DNA of 64,000 nucleotides. Source: Euzebya sp051004735. Lineage in GTDB: Bacteria; Actinomycetota; Nitriliruptoria; Euzebyales; Euzebyaceae. The number at the start of each line of letters is the position of its first letter. Position 1 is the stretch's first letter. A model generated the notes under the pieces. The model was not told the origin of the DNA and searched no databases. It saw nothing but the letters and a program-made list of their open reading frames with translations. Both the position numbers and the translations under genes were made by a program. The stretch covers positions 66,400-130,399 of the forward strand of contig JBPCKA010000080.1 of NCBI GenBank assembly GCA_051004735.1, written 5' to 3'. Shown here in pieces: positions 43,762 through 52,405 of the stretch.

Positions 43762-44778
43762 TCAGGTGACCTGCCAGGTCTCGGTTCCCGCCAGCAGGGT
43801 CGCCAGGTCCCCTTTGCCACGTTGCGCCACGTCGGCATCCACCTGGTCCTGCACCTGATGGTCATACACCGGACGGCTGACCTGACGGAAGATCCCGATC
43901 GGCGTCGGTGACGTGGGTGAGTGTGCGACCCGAGACAGCGCAAAGGCCAGGGTGGGGTCCTCGCGGGCAATGTCGTGGACCACCAGACGTGCCGGGTCGA
44001 CGCAGGCGGCGTTGACGATCTGCGCCTCGCCAAGTTCTGACATCACGATCCCCTTCTCCATGTCGGCGCCGAACCTGATCTGCTGCCCATCGACCATCCG
44101 GATCTGATTGTTCTCGGGGTCCTGCTTGACCGCGTCGAAGGCACCGTCGTTGAAGATGTTGCAGTTCTGGTAAACCTCGATGAACGACGCGCCCTCGTGG
44201 GCTGCGGCCGCCTCGATCATCTGCCGCAGATGATCACGTTCGGTGTCGATGGACCTGGCAACGAACGTGGCCTCGGCCCCCAGCGCCACCGACACCGGGT
44301 TGAAGGGGTGGTCCACCGACCCGAAGGGGGTGGACTTGGTGATCTTGCCGGACTCCGAGGTGGGTGAGTACTGGCCCTTGGTCAGCCCATAGATCTGGTT
44401 GTTGAACAAGATGATGGTCAGGTTGACGTTGCGGCGCAGCGTGTGGATCAGATGGTTACCACCGATGGACAGACCATCGCCGTCGCCGGTGATGACGAAG
44501 ACCTTGAGGTTCTGGTTGGCTGCCGCCACGCCGGTCGCGATCGCCGGTGCCCGCCCGTGGATGGAGTGAAAGCCATAGGTGTCCATGTAGTAGGGGAACC
44601 GGCTTGAGCAGCCGATCCCTGACACGAAGACAATGTCCTCCTTGCGGGCGCCCAGGTCCGGCATCATCGCCTGGACGTTTGCCAGGATCGAGTAGTCCCC
44701 ACACCCGGGGCACCACCTGACCTCCTGGTCGGAGGTGAAATCCTTCTTGGTGTACTGCGGCAGTTCGGTGAGCGACAT
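43762..44778 (-). CDS. korB: 2-oxoacid:ferredoxin oxidoreductase, beta subunit
   Basis: A 338-residue thiamine-diphosphate subunit. The N-terminal WCPGCGDYSILANVQ and GIGCSSRFPYYM carry Fe-S/TPP-region Cys residues, and the TPP-binding core is VITGDGDGLSIGGNHLIH with INLT-like VNLTIILFNNQIYGLTKGQ. With KorA it oxidatively decarboxylates 2-oxoglutarate (or another 2-oxoacid) and reduces ferredoxin, as in the mycobacterial KorAB. Its ATG overlaps the korA stop by one base (TGATG). Confidence 0.94.
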   Translation of the reverse strand: MSLTELPQYTKKDFTSDQEVRWCPGCGDYSILANVQAMMPDLGARKEDIVFVSGIGCSSRFPYYMDTYGFHSIHGRAPAIATGVAAANQNLKVFVITGDGDGLSIGGNHLIHTLRRNVNLTIILFNNQIYGLTKGQYSPTSESGKITKSTPFGSVDHPFNPVSVALGAEATFVARSIDTERDHLRQMIEAAAAHEGASFIEVYQNCNIFNDGAFDAVKQDPENNQIRMVDGQQIRFGADMEKGIVMSELGEAQIVNAACVDPARLVVHDIAREDPTLAFALSRVAHSPTSPTPIGIFRQVSRPVYDHQVQDQVDADVAQRGKGDLATLLAGTETWQVT

Positions 44779-46667
44779 CAGGCAACCTCGTCGATGTGGG
44801 CGATCAGTTCGGCGACCAGTTCCTGTGTGGTGAAGGGCAGGCCGCGCACACGGTTGTAGCCACGAGCGTCGACCAGGTACTTGCCACGCAACAGCAGCGA
44901 CAGTTGACCGGTATTCATCTCGGGCACCACGACGCGTTTGTAGCCCTGCAGAATCTCCTCGGTGTTCGCCGGGAACGGGTTCAGATGGCGGAAGTGGACA
45001 CGCGCGATCCTGTGGCCCTTCTTGCGAAGCTGCCGGACCGCCTGGCGGATGGGGCCATACGTGGATCCCCAGCCGGCCACCAGCACATCGGCGTCGACGT
45101 CACCGTCGACCACCAGTTGCGGAATGTCGGCGGCAATCCCCTCGATCTTGTCCTGGCGTAACACGGTCATGCGCTGGTGGTTGTCGGGGTCATAGGAGAT
45201 GTTGCCCGTGCCATCGGCCTTCTCAAGCCCGCCGATGCGATGCTCCAGGCCGGCGGTGCCGGGGATTGCCCACGGGCGTGCCCCGGTTTCCCGCTCCCGT
45301 TTGAACGGCCAGAACTCCTCACCCTGGTTGGGGCCGGTGGCGAAATTCACGAACGGGACCAGGTCGGGCAGCGCCGCAACGTCAGGCACCTTCCAAGGTT
45401 CGGCCCCGTTGGCCAGGTAGCCGTCGCTTAGCAGGAACACCGGCGTGCGGTACTTCAGGGCCAGCCGGGCCGCCTCGATGGCGGCGTAAAAGCAGTCCCC
45501 TGGGGTGGCCGCCGCAACGATCGGGATGGATGAGTCCCCGTTGCGGCCATACATCGCCTGCAGCAGGTCAGACTGTTCGGTCTTGGTCGGCAGACCGGTT
45601 GAGGGGCCGCCACGCTGGATGTTGATCACGATCAGCGGCAGTTCCACCGACAGGGCCAGCCCGATCATCTCGGCCTTGAGGGCAACACCGGGGCCCGACG
45701 TCGCCGTGACCGCCAGGTTGCCGGCAAAGGCCGCGCCGAGCGAAGCGCCGATGCCGGCGATCTCATCCTCGGCCTGCATGGTCTTGACGTTGAAGTTCTT
45801 GTGCTTGCTGAGCTCGTGCAGGATGTCAGACGCCGGGGTGATCGGGTACCCACCCAGGAACAGCGGCAGCCCGGACTGCTGCGCAGCGGCAATCAACCCG
45901 TAGGACAGGGCGAGGTTGCCCGTGATCTGGCGGTAGGTGCCCGGTGGCAGCTTGGCCGGCAGGATCTCATAGCGATGGCTGAAGATCTCGGTCGTCTCAC
46001 CAAAGGCCCAACCTGCCCGAAAGGCCGCGATGTTGGCCTCGGCCACCTCAGGGGACTTGGAGAACTTGGCTCGCAGCCATTCCTCGGTGCCCTGGGTGGG
46101 ACGGCTGAACATGAACGACATCAGGCCCAGCGCAAACATGTTCTTCGAGCGCTGCTTCTCCTTGTTCGCCAGATCGAAGTCGTCCAGCGCCCCGACGGTC
46201 ATGGTCGTGATGGGCACCTGGAAGACCCGGTAGCCCTCCAGGGAGTTGTCCTCCAACGGGTTGACGTCGTAGGCGGCCTTCTTCAGGTTGCCCCGCGTGA
46301 AGGAGTCGGTGTTGACGATCAGCGTGCCCCCCTTGACCAAATCGTCGACGTTGGTCTTCAACGCGGCGGGGTTCATGGCCACAAGGACGTCGGGCTGGTC
46401 CCCCGGGGTCAGGATGTCGTGATCGGCGAACTGCAACTGGAACCCCGACACACCTGGTAGTGATCCGGCGGGTGCGCGAATCTCGGCGGGGAAGTCCGGC
46501 AACGTGGCCAGGTCGTTGTGGGCATCCGCTGTGGCCGAGGTGAATCGAGTTCCGGTCAATTGCATTCCGTCGCCGGAATCACCCGCGAAACGGATCGTGA
46601 CCGTGTCCAACTTCTCGACCGACTTCTCGGCTGACAGCGTCCCAGCGGGGACGATCGTGTCTGACAC
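44778..46667 (-). CDS. korA: 2-oxoacid:ferredoxin oxidoreductase, fused gamma-alpha subunit
   Basis: A 629-residue fusion: an N-terminal gamma domain (TIRFAGDSGDGMQLTG, residues about 20-200) followed by the alpha domain (GGYPITPASDILHELSK, MQAEDEIAGIGASLGAAFAG, TATSGPGVALKAEMIG) and a C-terminal domain III (VLVAGWGSTYGPIRQAV). This arrangement is typical of actinobacterial KorA. GTG 46667 has GGAGGG about 8 bases upstream; the longer frame to 46748 is unsupported. It is divergent from the cysteine desulfurase gene and leads korB and probably the methyltransferase. Confidence 0.94.
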   Translation of the reverse strand: MSDTIVPAGTLSAEKSVEKLDTVTIRFAGDSGDGMQLTGTRFTSATADAHNDLATLPDFPAEIRAPAGSLPGVSGFQLQFADHDILTPGDQPDVLVAMNPAALKTNVDDLVKGGTLIVNTDSFTRGNLKKAAYDVNPLEDNSLEGYRVFQVPITTMTVGALDDFDLANKEKQRSKNMFALGLMSFMFSRPTQGTEEWLRAKFSKSPEVAEANIAAFRAGWAFGETTEIFSHRYEILPAKLPPGTYRQITGNLALSYGLIAAAQQSGLPLFLGGYPITPASDILHELSKHKNFNVKTMQAEDEIAGIGASLGAAFAGNLAVTATSGPGVALKAEMIGLALSVELPLIVINIQRGGPSTGLPTKTEQSDLLQAMYGRNGDSSIPIVAAATPGDCFYAAIEAARLALKYRTPVFLLSDGYLANGAEPWKVPDVAALPDLVPFVNFATGPNQGEEFWPFKRERETGARPWAIPGTAGLEHRIGGLEKADGTGNISYDPDNHQRMTVLRQDKIEGIAADIPQLVVDGDVDADVLVAGWGSTYGPIRQAVRQLRKKGHRIARVHFRHLNPFPANTEEILQGYKRVVVPEMNTGQLSLLLRGKYLVDARGYNRVRGLPFTTQELVAELIAHIDEVA

Positions 46668-46833
46668 CTTAGGTGCCCTCCAGGGTGTGCCACACGCCTT
46701 TGTGTGCACGGGGTGGGTGATGGCGGTTGGACGCAAACGCGTGGTCACCGTCAGAGGGCATCCTAGTCTGCGTCTGGCGTGACTTCAGCGATGTGGTGCC
46801 AGCGGACGTCCCAGAAAGGCGAAATGGTCACTT

Positions 46834-48003
46834 GTGCCTAGCCACAGCTATGTAGACGTCGCATCGGCTGCCCCGTGGCACCCCCGCGCCCTGGCAGCAT
46901 TCACACAGATCGCCGAGGGGTTCGACGGTGATCCGACGCGCCTGCACGGCTCGGGACGCCGGGCAAGCGACCTTCTGGAACGGGCCCGGGCAGCCGTGGC
47001 GGAGGAACTGGGCGCCCCGACCGAGGGCGTCGTGTTCACCGGCTCGGGGACCGAGGCGATCCATCTGGCGGTGAGGGGCACCGCGGCCGCCAACCGGACC
47101 CGGCCACGCCGGATCATCTCAAGCGCCGTGGAACATTCGGCGGTGCTGGCCGCGGCAGACGCGGCGGCGGCCGAGCACGACCACGAGCATGTCGTGATCG
47201 GCGTCGATCTGGACGGTCGGGTCAACACCGAGGAGTTGGCTCTGACCTTGGCCGAAGGCGGGGCCGCACTGGTCAATGTCCAACACGTCAACCATGAGGT
47301 CGGCACTATCCAACCACTGGCTGCGGTCGCCCGGATGTGTCGTCAGGCCGACGCACTGCTGCACGTCGATGCGTGCCAGAGCGCCGGTCGGCTGCTGGTC
47401 AACCTGAGCGACATCGACGCCGACTACCTCAGCATCAGCGCCGCCAAGTTCGGCGGTGGCCGGGGCACGGGTGCGTTGATGTTGTCCCCGCGAGCAAGGC
47501 TCTTGCCACAACTCACCGGTGATGAACGCGAACGGCAGCGACGTTCGGGGCTGCAGAACCTGCCAGGCATCGCCGCCATGGCCGAGACCTTGGCCACCCT
47601 GCGTGCCCGCAGCACCGGCGGGGAGGCCTCGCGGCAGGCGGTGGCCACCGATGCGGTGCGACGGCACCTGCGCGTTCGTCTAGTCCAGGAGATCCCCGAC
47701 CTCGCCGTCCATGGGCCGACCGAGGACAGCGCCCCCCACATCCTGGCGTTGAGCGCCCTGTACGTCGAGGGACAGGCCCTGGTCACGGCGCTGGATACGG
47801 AAGGGTTTGAGGTGCATTCCGGGTCCTCCTGCGCGGCCACCAGCGGTGAACCTTCCCATGTGCTGGTGGCCATGCAGGCGCTGACGCATGGACACATCCG
47901 CCTGAGCTTCGATGACCGGTTCACCATCGAACACGCCGATGCCTTCATCGCCACGCTGGCCCGCGTGATCATAGCCCAGCGGGCACGCCACGGGATGGGC
48001 TGA
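46834..48003 (+). CDS. Cysteine desulfurase (NifS/IscS-like), unusual active-site motif
   Basis: A 389-residue class V aminotransferase-fold PLP enzyme. Seen: VVFTGSGTEAIHLAVRG, SAVEHSAVL, VNVQHVNHEVGTIQPL, LHVDACQSAGRL, the PLP-Lys region SISAAKFGGGRGTGAL and the substrate Cys loop SGSSCAATSGEPSHVL. The Lys is normally preceded by His (SAHK); here it is Ala, and the following GPKG is GGRG. It probably still delivers sulfur from cysteine for Fe-S clusters or thiolation. A TusA gene follows 120 bases later on the same strand, and nadA lies 2 kb further on. Confidence 0.88.
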   Translation: MPSHSYVDVASAAPWHPRALAAFTQIAEGFDGDPTRLHGSGRRASDLLERARAAVAEELGAPTEGVVFTGSGTEAIHLAVRGTAAANRTRPRRIISSAVEHSAVLAAADAAAAEHDHEHVVIGVDLDGRVNTEELALTLAEGGAALVNVQHVNHEVGTIQPLAAVARMCRQADALLHVDACQSAGRLLVNLSDIDADYLSISAAKFGGGRGTGALMLSPRARLLPQLTGDERERQRRSGLQNLPGIAAMAETLATLRARSTGGEASRQAVATDAVRRHLRVRLVQEIPDLAVHGPTEDSAPHILALSALYVEGQALVTALDTEGFEVHSGSSCAATSGEPSHVLVAMQALTHGHIRLSFDDRFTIEHADAFIATLARVIIAQRARHGMG

Positions 48004-48123
48004 AAGGACTCACGGACGCAGCAGGAACGCCCGGTCTGCGCGGCGAACTAGACGGGATCGCCACTCACCCATCCGCAGGTGTCGGTCGATCCTAGGAGAC
48101 CACTGGGCGGATACTCTGAGATC

Positions 48124-48378
48124 GTGAACGAATCGACCCAAGAGGTGGCCGAAGTCGACTCTCGCGGCCGACCGTGCCCTGTGCCGGTGATCGATCTGGC
48201 CCGCGCCCTCGCCGGCGTGGAGGTCGGTCAGGACGTGGTGGTCCTGGCCGATGATCCGGGAGCGGCGATCGACATCCCCGCATGGTGCCGCATGCGCAAG
48301 CAGGAACTGCTCGACGTCACCCACGAGGTCACCGACGCGCAGGAGCACACGCGCTACACCGTCAGACGTCTGACCTGA
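48124..48378 (+). CDS. TusA-family sulfur carrier protein
   Basis: An 84-residue protein with the CPXP signature (RGRPCPVPVIDLARAL, Cys about residue 18), the conserved two-alpha, four-beta size, and the middle VVVLADDPGAAIDIPAWCRM. TusA proteins accept persulfide sulfur from a cysteine desulfurase on the CPXP Cys and pass it on for tRNA thiolation, Moco or sulfur metabolism. The upstream desulfurase is the natural donor. GTG 48124 has no binding site; a TACTCT at about 48112 would suit a leaderless start. Confidence 0.88.
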   Translation: MNESTQEVAEVDSRGRPCPVPVIDLARALAGVEVGQDVVVLADDPGAAIDIPAWCRMRKQELLDVTHEVTDAQEHTRYTVRRLT

Positions 48379-48393
48379 CGTCTGAATGACGCC

Positions 48394-48771
48394 TTAGCTG
48401 AAGCTGTCTCCGCAGGCGCACGAGGACTGCGAGTTCGGGTTGTCGATGGAGAACCCGGCCCCCTGGAGGCTGTCGACCCAGTCGATGGTCGTTCCACGCA
48501 GGTAGGGCGTGGACATCTTGTCCACGCGGATCGGGACGCCCTTGACATCGGACAACACGTCGTTGTCCAGCACCCGGTCATCGAAGTACAGGGCATAGCG
48601 CATTCCTGCGCAGCCGCCTGGCTGCACCGCGACCCGCAGCGAGACGCTGTTGGCATCCTCTTCACGTGACATCAGCTCACGGACCTTATCGGCGGCGGAG
48701 TCGGTCAGCATGACCGGGCTGTCCGCGGCCTGTTCGGCCACTTCGGTTGGGGCAGTGGTGGTGTCGCTCAT
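48394..48771 (-). CDS. A-type iron-sulfur cluster carrier (IscA/ErpA/HesB-like)
   Basis: A 125-residue protein: a flexible 20-residue N-terminus, then the A-type fold with VMLTDSAADKVRELM, VAVQPGGCAGMRYALYFD (first Cys) and the C-terminal SSCACGDSF (two Cys), the three cluster ligands. It probably carries Fe-S clusters to apo-enzymes such as NadA, LipA or KorAB encoded in the vicinity. ATG 48771 is the family-like start. It is convergent with the TusA gene, with 15 bases between their ends. Confidence 0.93.
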   Translation of the reverse strand: MSDTTTAPTEVAEQAADSPVMLTDSAADKVRELMSREEDANSVSLRVAVQPGGCAGMRYALYFDDRVLDNDVLSDVKGVPIRVDKMSTPYLRGTTIDWVDSLQGAGFSIDNPNSQSSCACGDSFS

Positions 48772-48959
48772 AACACGACGCAGTGTACTGGTGACCGCCA
48801 CCGACAACAGTCTTTATGCTCCGCGCTCAGCCACCTGGGCGACGGTTGCCCCGGTGGTGGAGGTCAGAATCCTGGGGTCAAGGGCGAAGACCGAATCGGG
48901 AGAGGACGCCTGGCGCGTCGCCGCGGGTCGGATGCTGTCGGCCTGATCCCCGGCCTACG
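48772..48959. other. Intergenic stretch without a supported gene
   Basis: The 188 bases between the A-type carrier start and the end of the glycerate kinase gene should hold the carrier's promoter. On the minus strand, TACACT at about 48783-48788 could be its -10 box. A short ATG frame from 48816 lacks a binding site and overlaps the kinase gene, so it is not called. Confidence 0.4.
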
Positions 48960-50042
48960 TCAGATCCGGGCGGCAGCCCGGGCCGCAGCGGCAACCAGAC
49001 TGGCAACGGGTGACATCATCCCCGCCGGGCCCAGACTTTCGGCGATGTCGAACTGGACTGCGGCACCCTGGCTGATCTGACCTGCCAGCACCACAGTGCG
49101 TGCTCCCGCCAGTGCTGCGCGACGTCGGGCCTCCTCCGGAGCCTTTCCGTTGAGGGTCTGGGCGTCCAACGATCCCTCGCCCGTGATCACGACCCCCGCA
49201 CCGGAGGGGTCAAACCCGACCAGGTCGGCCACGATCCCGGCGCCACCCTTGGTGGATGCACCCAGAAAGGCCATCAGCGCGAATCCCAGTCCCCCGGCCG
49301 CCCCGGCCCCTGGACGATCACGCCACGGCCCCCCCGGCAGATCGCGCTCGACTGTGTCTGCCCACTGGGCCATCGCCCGCTCAAGTTCCGCAACGCCGTC
49401 GTGGTCAGCGCCTTTTTGGGGAGCAAAGACCTGCGCGGCGCCATCGGCTCCCAACAACGGATTGGTGACATCGTGGGCGATGATCACCGGGGGAACTGAC
49501 GTGTGGGCCAGGCGTCGAACGGTCACGACCTCGGCGACCCAGCGGCCGCCGATCTTCACGCCGTTGCCGTCGGCCCGCCGCAACCCGTGTCCCCCCAGGG
49601 CGCTGACCATGCCCGCTCCCCCATCGACGGTGGCTGAACCACCCAGGCCCACGATCACGCTCGAGGGATCAGTGGCCAGCACAGTCCGCAGGATCTGACC
49701 CACGCCATAGGTGGTGGTGCGTAGCGGGTCACGGTGTTCGGGGGTCAGTGGGCTCAGCCCGCAGGCCTGCGCCACCTCGACCACCGCGGTCCCGTCGGCC
49801 AGCAACAGCCAGGTGGCGTCGGTAGCGATGCCGCGAGCGTCAGCCACCTCGACGGTGTGCCGTACCGCGTCCTGGCTGGCCAGCGCGATCACGTCAATGG
49901 TCCCCTCACCCCCATCGGCCAAGGGGGTGATCACCAGGTCGTCGTCGGGACGCACCGTGCGCCACCCCTGGGCAATCGCCTCAGCGGCCTGTACCGCGGT
50001 CATCGTGCCCGCGAACTTGTCGGGGCTGATCAGGACTCGCAT
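48960..50042 (-). CDS. Glycerate kinase (GlxK/GarK family)
   Basis: A 360-residue kinase starting MRVLISPDKFAGTMTA, the family opening. Also seen: TPLADGGEGTIDV, IVGLGGSATVDGGAGM, the central DVTNPLLG and APQKGA, and near the end VITGEGSLDAQTLNGKAP. By family it makes 2-phosphoglycerate (or 3-phosphoglycerate) from glycerate and ATP, linking photorespiratory-type or allantoin/glycolate breakdown to glycolysis. ATG 50042 is the family start; the longer frame to 50129 crosses the nadA promoter region. It is divergent from nadA. Confidence 0.93.
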   Translation of the reverse strand: MRVLISPDKFAGTMTAVQAAEAIAQGWRTVRPDDDLVITPLADGGEGTIDVIALASQDAVRHTVEVADARGIATDATWLLLADGTAVVEVAQACGLSPLTPEHRDPLRTTTYGVGQILRTVLATDPSSVIVGLGGSATVDGGAGMVSALGGHGLRRADGNGVKIGGRWVAEVVTVRRLAHTSVPPVIIAHDVTNPLLGADGAAQVFAPQKGADHDGVAELERAMAQWADTVERDLPGGPWRDRPGAGAAGGLGFALMAFLGASTKGGAGIVADLVGFDPSGAGVVITGEGSLDAQTLNGKAPEEARRRAALAGARTVVLAGQISQGAAVQFDIAESLGPAGMMSPVASLVAAAARAAARI

Positions 50043-50118
50043 GGGGGCGAAGGGTAGTGCCTGGCCGGTGTGGCGGTGTCGGGTTGCCGTGGGCCAGGTA
50101 TCCTCTGTGCTGTAGGAG

Positions 50119-50139
50119 TAAGTGTACAACTAACACTAA
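50119..50139. promoter_or_regulatory. Imperfect inverted repeat before nadA
   Basis: TAAGTGT (50119-50125) and ACACTAA (50133-50139) are inverted, 6 of 7 bases paired, with a 7-base spacer. It lies 23 bases before the nadA start and could be the operator of an NAD-responsive regulator. Confidence 0.4.
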
Positions 50140-50162
50140 CCTACCGAGCCGAGGAGGCCCGC

Positions 50163-51353
50163 ATGTCCAACTCCACTCTCGCCGACGCCGTGGACTCCAC
50201 GCAGTTGTTGATCCTCGGCCGGGGCGCGGATCCCACCTCCGAACGAGGCACGATCTGTCCCGGGGATGTGCCACCGTCATCAGATCCGACCCTGGTGGCT
50301 CGGGCCACTGCAGCTCGCGAGACCCTGGGGGACTCGGTGTTCGTGCTGGGCCACCACTATCAGCGCGATGAGGTCATCCAGTTCGCCGATACCCGCGGGG
50401 ACAGCTTCAAACTGGCGCAGGAGGCGGCCAACAGCGGGGCGGAGCACATCATTTTCTGCGGTGTGCATTTCATGGCCGAGACCGCCGACATCCTGACCGA
50501 TCAGGCCACCAAGGTGATCCTGCCGGACCTGGCTGCGGGCTGCTCGATGGCCGACATGGCCCAGATCGCCCAGGTCGAGGCAGCCTGGGCGGACCTGACC
50601 GCCGCCGGCGGGGGGCCTGGCCACACCGTCCCGATGACCTACATGAACTCCACGGCCGCGATCAAGAGCTTCACCGGCCAACAGGGCGGCGTGGTCTGCA
50701 CCTCCTCCAACGCCGAGACCGCGATGGAGTGGGCCTTTGCGCAGGGCGACCAGATCCTGTTCCTGCCCGACGAACATCTGGGTCGCAACACCGCGGTGCT
50801 GCAAATGGGGCTGTCACTTGATGACTGCGTGGTCTACAACCCCCACCGTTCGGGGGGCGGCCTGACCGCCGAGGAACTGCGCCAGGCCAGGGTCGTGCTG
50901 TGGAAGGGCCACTGTTCGGTTCACGGGACCTTCACCCCGGTCCATGTCGCGCTGGCGCGTGCCAAGAACCCTGACGTGAAATTGCTGGTCCACCCTGAGT
51001 GCCGCCACGAGGTGGTGACCCAGGCCGATGAGGTCGGCTCGACCAGCTTCATCATCAACACCGTCCGGCACGCACCGCCGGGGACGGCCTGGGCCATCGG
51101 GACCGAGCTGAACCTGGTCGGACGACTGGCGCAGGAGCACCCTGAGCAGGACATCATGTTCCTGAACGACAAGGTGTGTTTTTGCGCCACCATGAACCGC
51201 ATCGATCTGCCCCATCTGGTATGGGCGATGGAGGAGTTGGTTGCGGGCCGCGTGGTCAACCAGATCAGCGTCGACCCCGACACGCGCCACTGGGCCAAGG
51301 TCGCGCTGGACCGCATGTTGTCCCTGCCCGGCAAGGTGGCCGCCAAAGACTGA
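50163..51353 (+). CDS. nadA: Quinolinate synthase
   Basis: A 396-residue enzyme that condenses iminoaspartate with dihydroxyacetone phosphate to quinolinate for NAD synthesis. It needs a [4Fe-4S] cluster; the expected Cys are in HIIFCGVHFMAETADIL, near VHPECRHEV and in DKVCFCATM. GHHYQRDEV and SNAETAMEWAF are family motifs. ATG 50163 has an excellent GAGGAGG. nadB and nadC are not adjacent. The nearby cysteine desulfurase and A-type carrier could mature its cluster, as desulfurases linked to nad genes do in other Gram-positives. Confidence 0.96.
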   Translation: MSNSTLADAVDSTQLLILGRGADPTSERGTICPGDVPPSSDPTLVARATAARETLGDSVFVLGHHYQRDEVIQFADTRGDSFKLAQEAANSGAEHIIFCGVHFMAETADILTDQATKVILPDLAAGCSMADMAQIAQVEAAWADLTAAGGGPGHTVPMTYMNSTAAIKSFTGQQGGVVCTSSNAETAMEWAFAQGDQILFLPDEHLGRNTAVLQMGLSLDDCVVYNPHRSGGGLTAEELRQARVVLWKGHCSVHGTFTPVHVALARAKNPDVKLLVHPECRHEVVTQADEVGSTSFIINTVRHAPPGTAWAIGTELNLVGRLAQEHPEQDIMFLNDKVCFCATMNRIDLPHLVWAMEELVAGRVVNQISVDPDTRHWAKVALDRMLSLPGKVAAKD

Positions 51354-51379
51354 CCCGTTGCCAGTTACCAGCGTGCCAG

Positions 51380-52405
51380 TTACCAGAAGGACTCCACGTC
51401 CACGGCCTCATCGAAGCCGCCCTCGCCCCCTGGCACGGCGATGTGGACCACAGCATCCCCGGGATTGACCAACGGAACGGTGGAGGCGCCGATGATGATC
51501 CCCTCGTACGGCGAGATCTTGGGGGTTCGGTCCCGGCCGAACGGCGAGGACACCACCCACAGGGCTTGGCCTTCCTTCACCCAGTGCCCCAGGCCCACCT
51601 CGAGGTTGATGATGCCGCCACGGTCGGCGCGGACCCAGTGGGTCTCATCGGCCTGCATCGTCGCCAGTTCTGCCACCTCCACGCCCCTGGGGTCCAGCAG
51701 CATCCCCAGGTGGGCCATCAGTCGCTTGACGCCGGCTACACCGACTCCGATGGCGTCATGATCAAATCGCAGCGCTTCGCCGGCCTCATAGGTGAGCACC
51801 GGGATCCCTCGGGCACACGCCACCGCGCGCAACGAGCCCCCGCGTTGAGGGGCGTCGACTAGCACCGGTGCGCCGAACGCCCGGGCAAACTCAAGGATCC
51901 GCTTGTCATCCAGGATCGCTCTGATCTGCGGCAGGTTGGTCCGCCCGGATGCCCCGGTGTGCAGGTCGACCCCGATATCACAGTTGTCCACCACCTCACT
52001 GATGATGGTGTGGGCCAACCGCGAGGCCACCGATCCCTCGGTCGTGCCAGGAAACGACCGGTTCAGATCGCGCCGGTCAGGCAGATAGCGGCTGTGCAGA
52101 GGCAAACCCAACACGTTGACCACAGGGACCAACACCAAGGTGCCGGCGATCTCGTTGGGCTCAAGCCCGCCCAACAGTTCGCGCACGACCCCGATCCCGT
52201 TCAACTCATCACCGTGGACCGCAGCGGTGACGAACATCCGTGGTCCGGGTTCCTGCCCGTTGATCACCGTGACCGGGATCGACAACCTGTCGCCGATGTA
52301 GGACTCACTGACGGACAGGCGCAGGTCGACCCTGGCGCCGGGGGGCACGTCGGCTCCGCCGATACGGATCGGACCCTCATGAACCGGAAGCGCGTCGCTG
52401 CTCAT
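51380..52405 (-). CDS. Succinylglutamate desuccinylase/aspartoacylase family zinc hydrolase
   Basis: A 341-residue M14-like zinc amidohydrolase. TAAVHGDELNGIG carries the His and Glu zinc ligands and GVDLHTGASGRTNLPQIR the third ligand region; VLTYEAGEALRFD and a C-terminal beta domain (GGIINLEVGLGHWVKEGQ) follow. Family members remove acyl groups from N-acyl amino acids; this subgroup is broad and the substrate is unknown. Its ATG overlaps the gcvT stop (ATGA), so it is co-translated with gcvT. Confidence 0.9.
   Translation of the reverse strand: MSSDALPVHEGPIRIGGADVPPGARVDLRLSVSESYIGDRLSIPVTVINGQEPGPRMFVTAAVHGDELNGIGVVRELLGGLEPNEIAGTLVLVPVVNVLGLPLHSRYLPDRRDLNRSFPGTTEGSVASRLAHTIISEVVDNCDIGVDLHTGASGRTNLPQIRAILDDKRILEFARAFGAPVLVDAPQRGGSLRAVACARGIPVLTYEAGEALRFDHDAIGVGVAGVKRLMAHLGMLLDPRGVEVAELATMQADETHWVRADRGGIINLEVGLGHWVKEGQALWVVSSPFGRDRTPKISPYEGIIIGASTVPLVNPGDAVVHIAVPGGEGGFDEAVDVESFW

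Noticed and set aside
48816..49013. Short ATG frame between the A-type carrier and glycerate kinase genes
   Set aside because: It has no ribosome-binding site, overlaps the kinase gene in antisense and has low-complexity composition.
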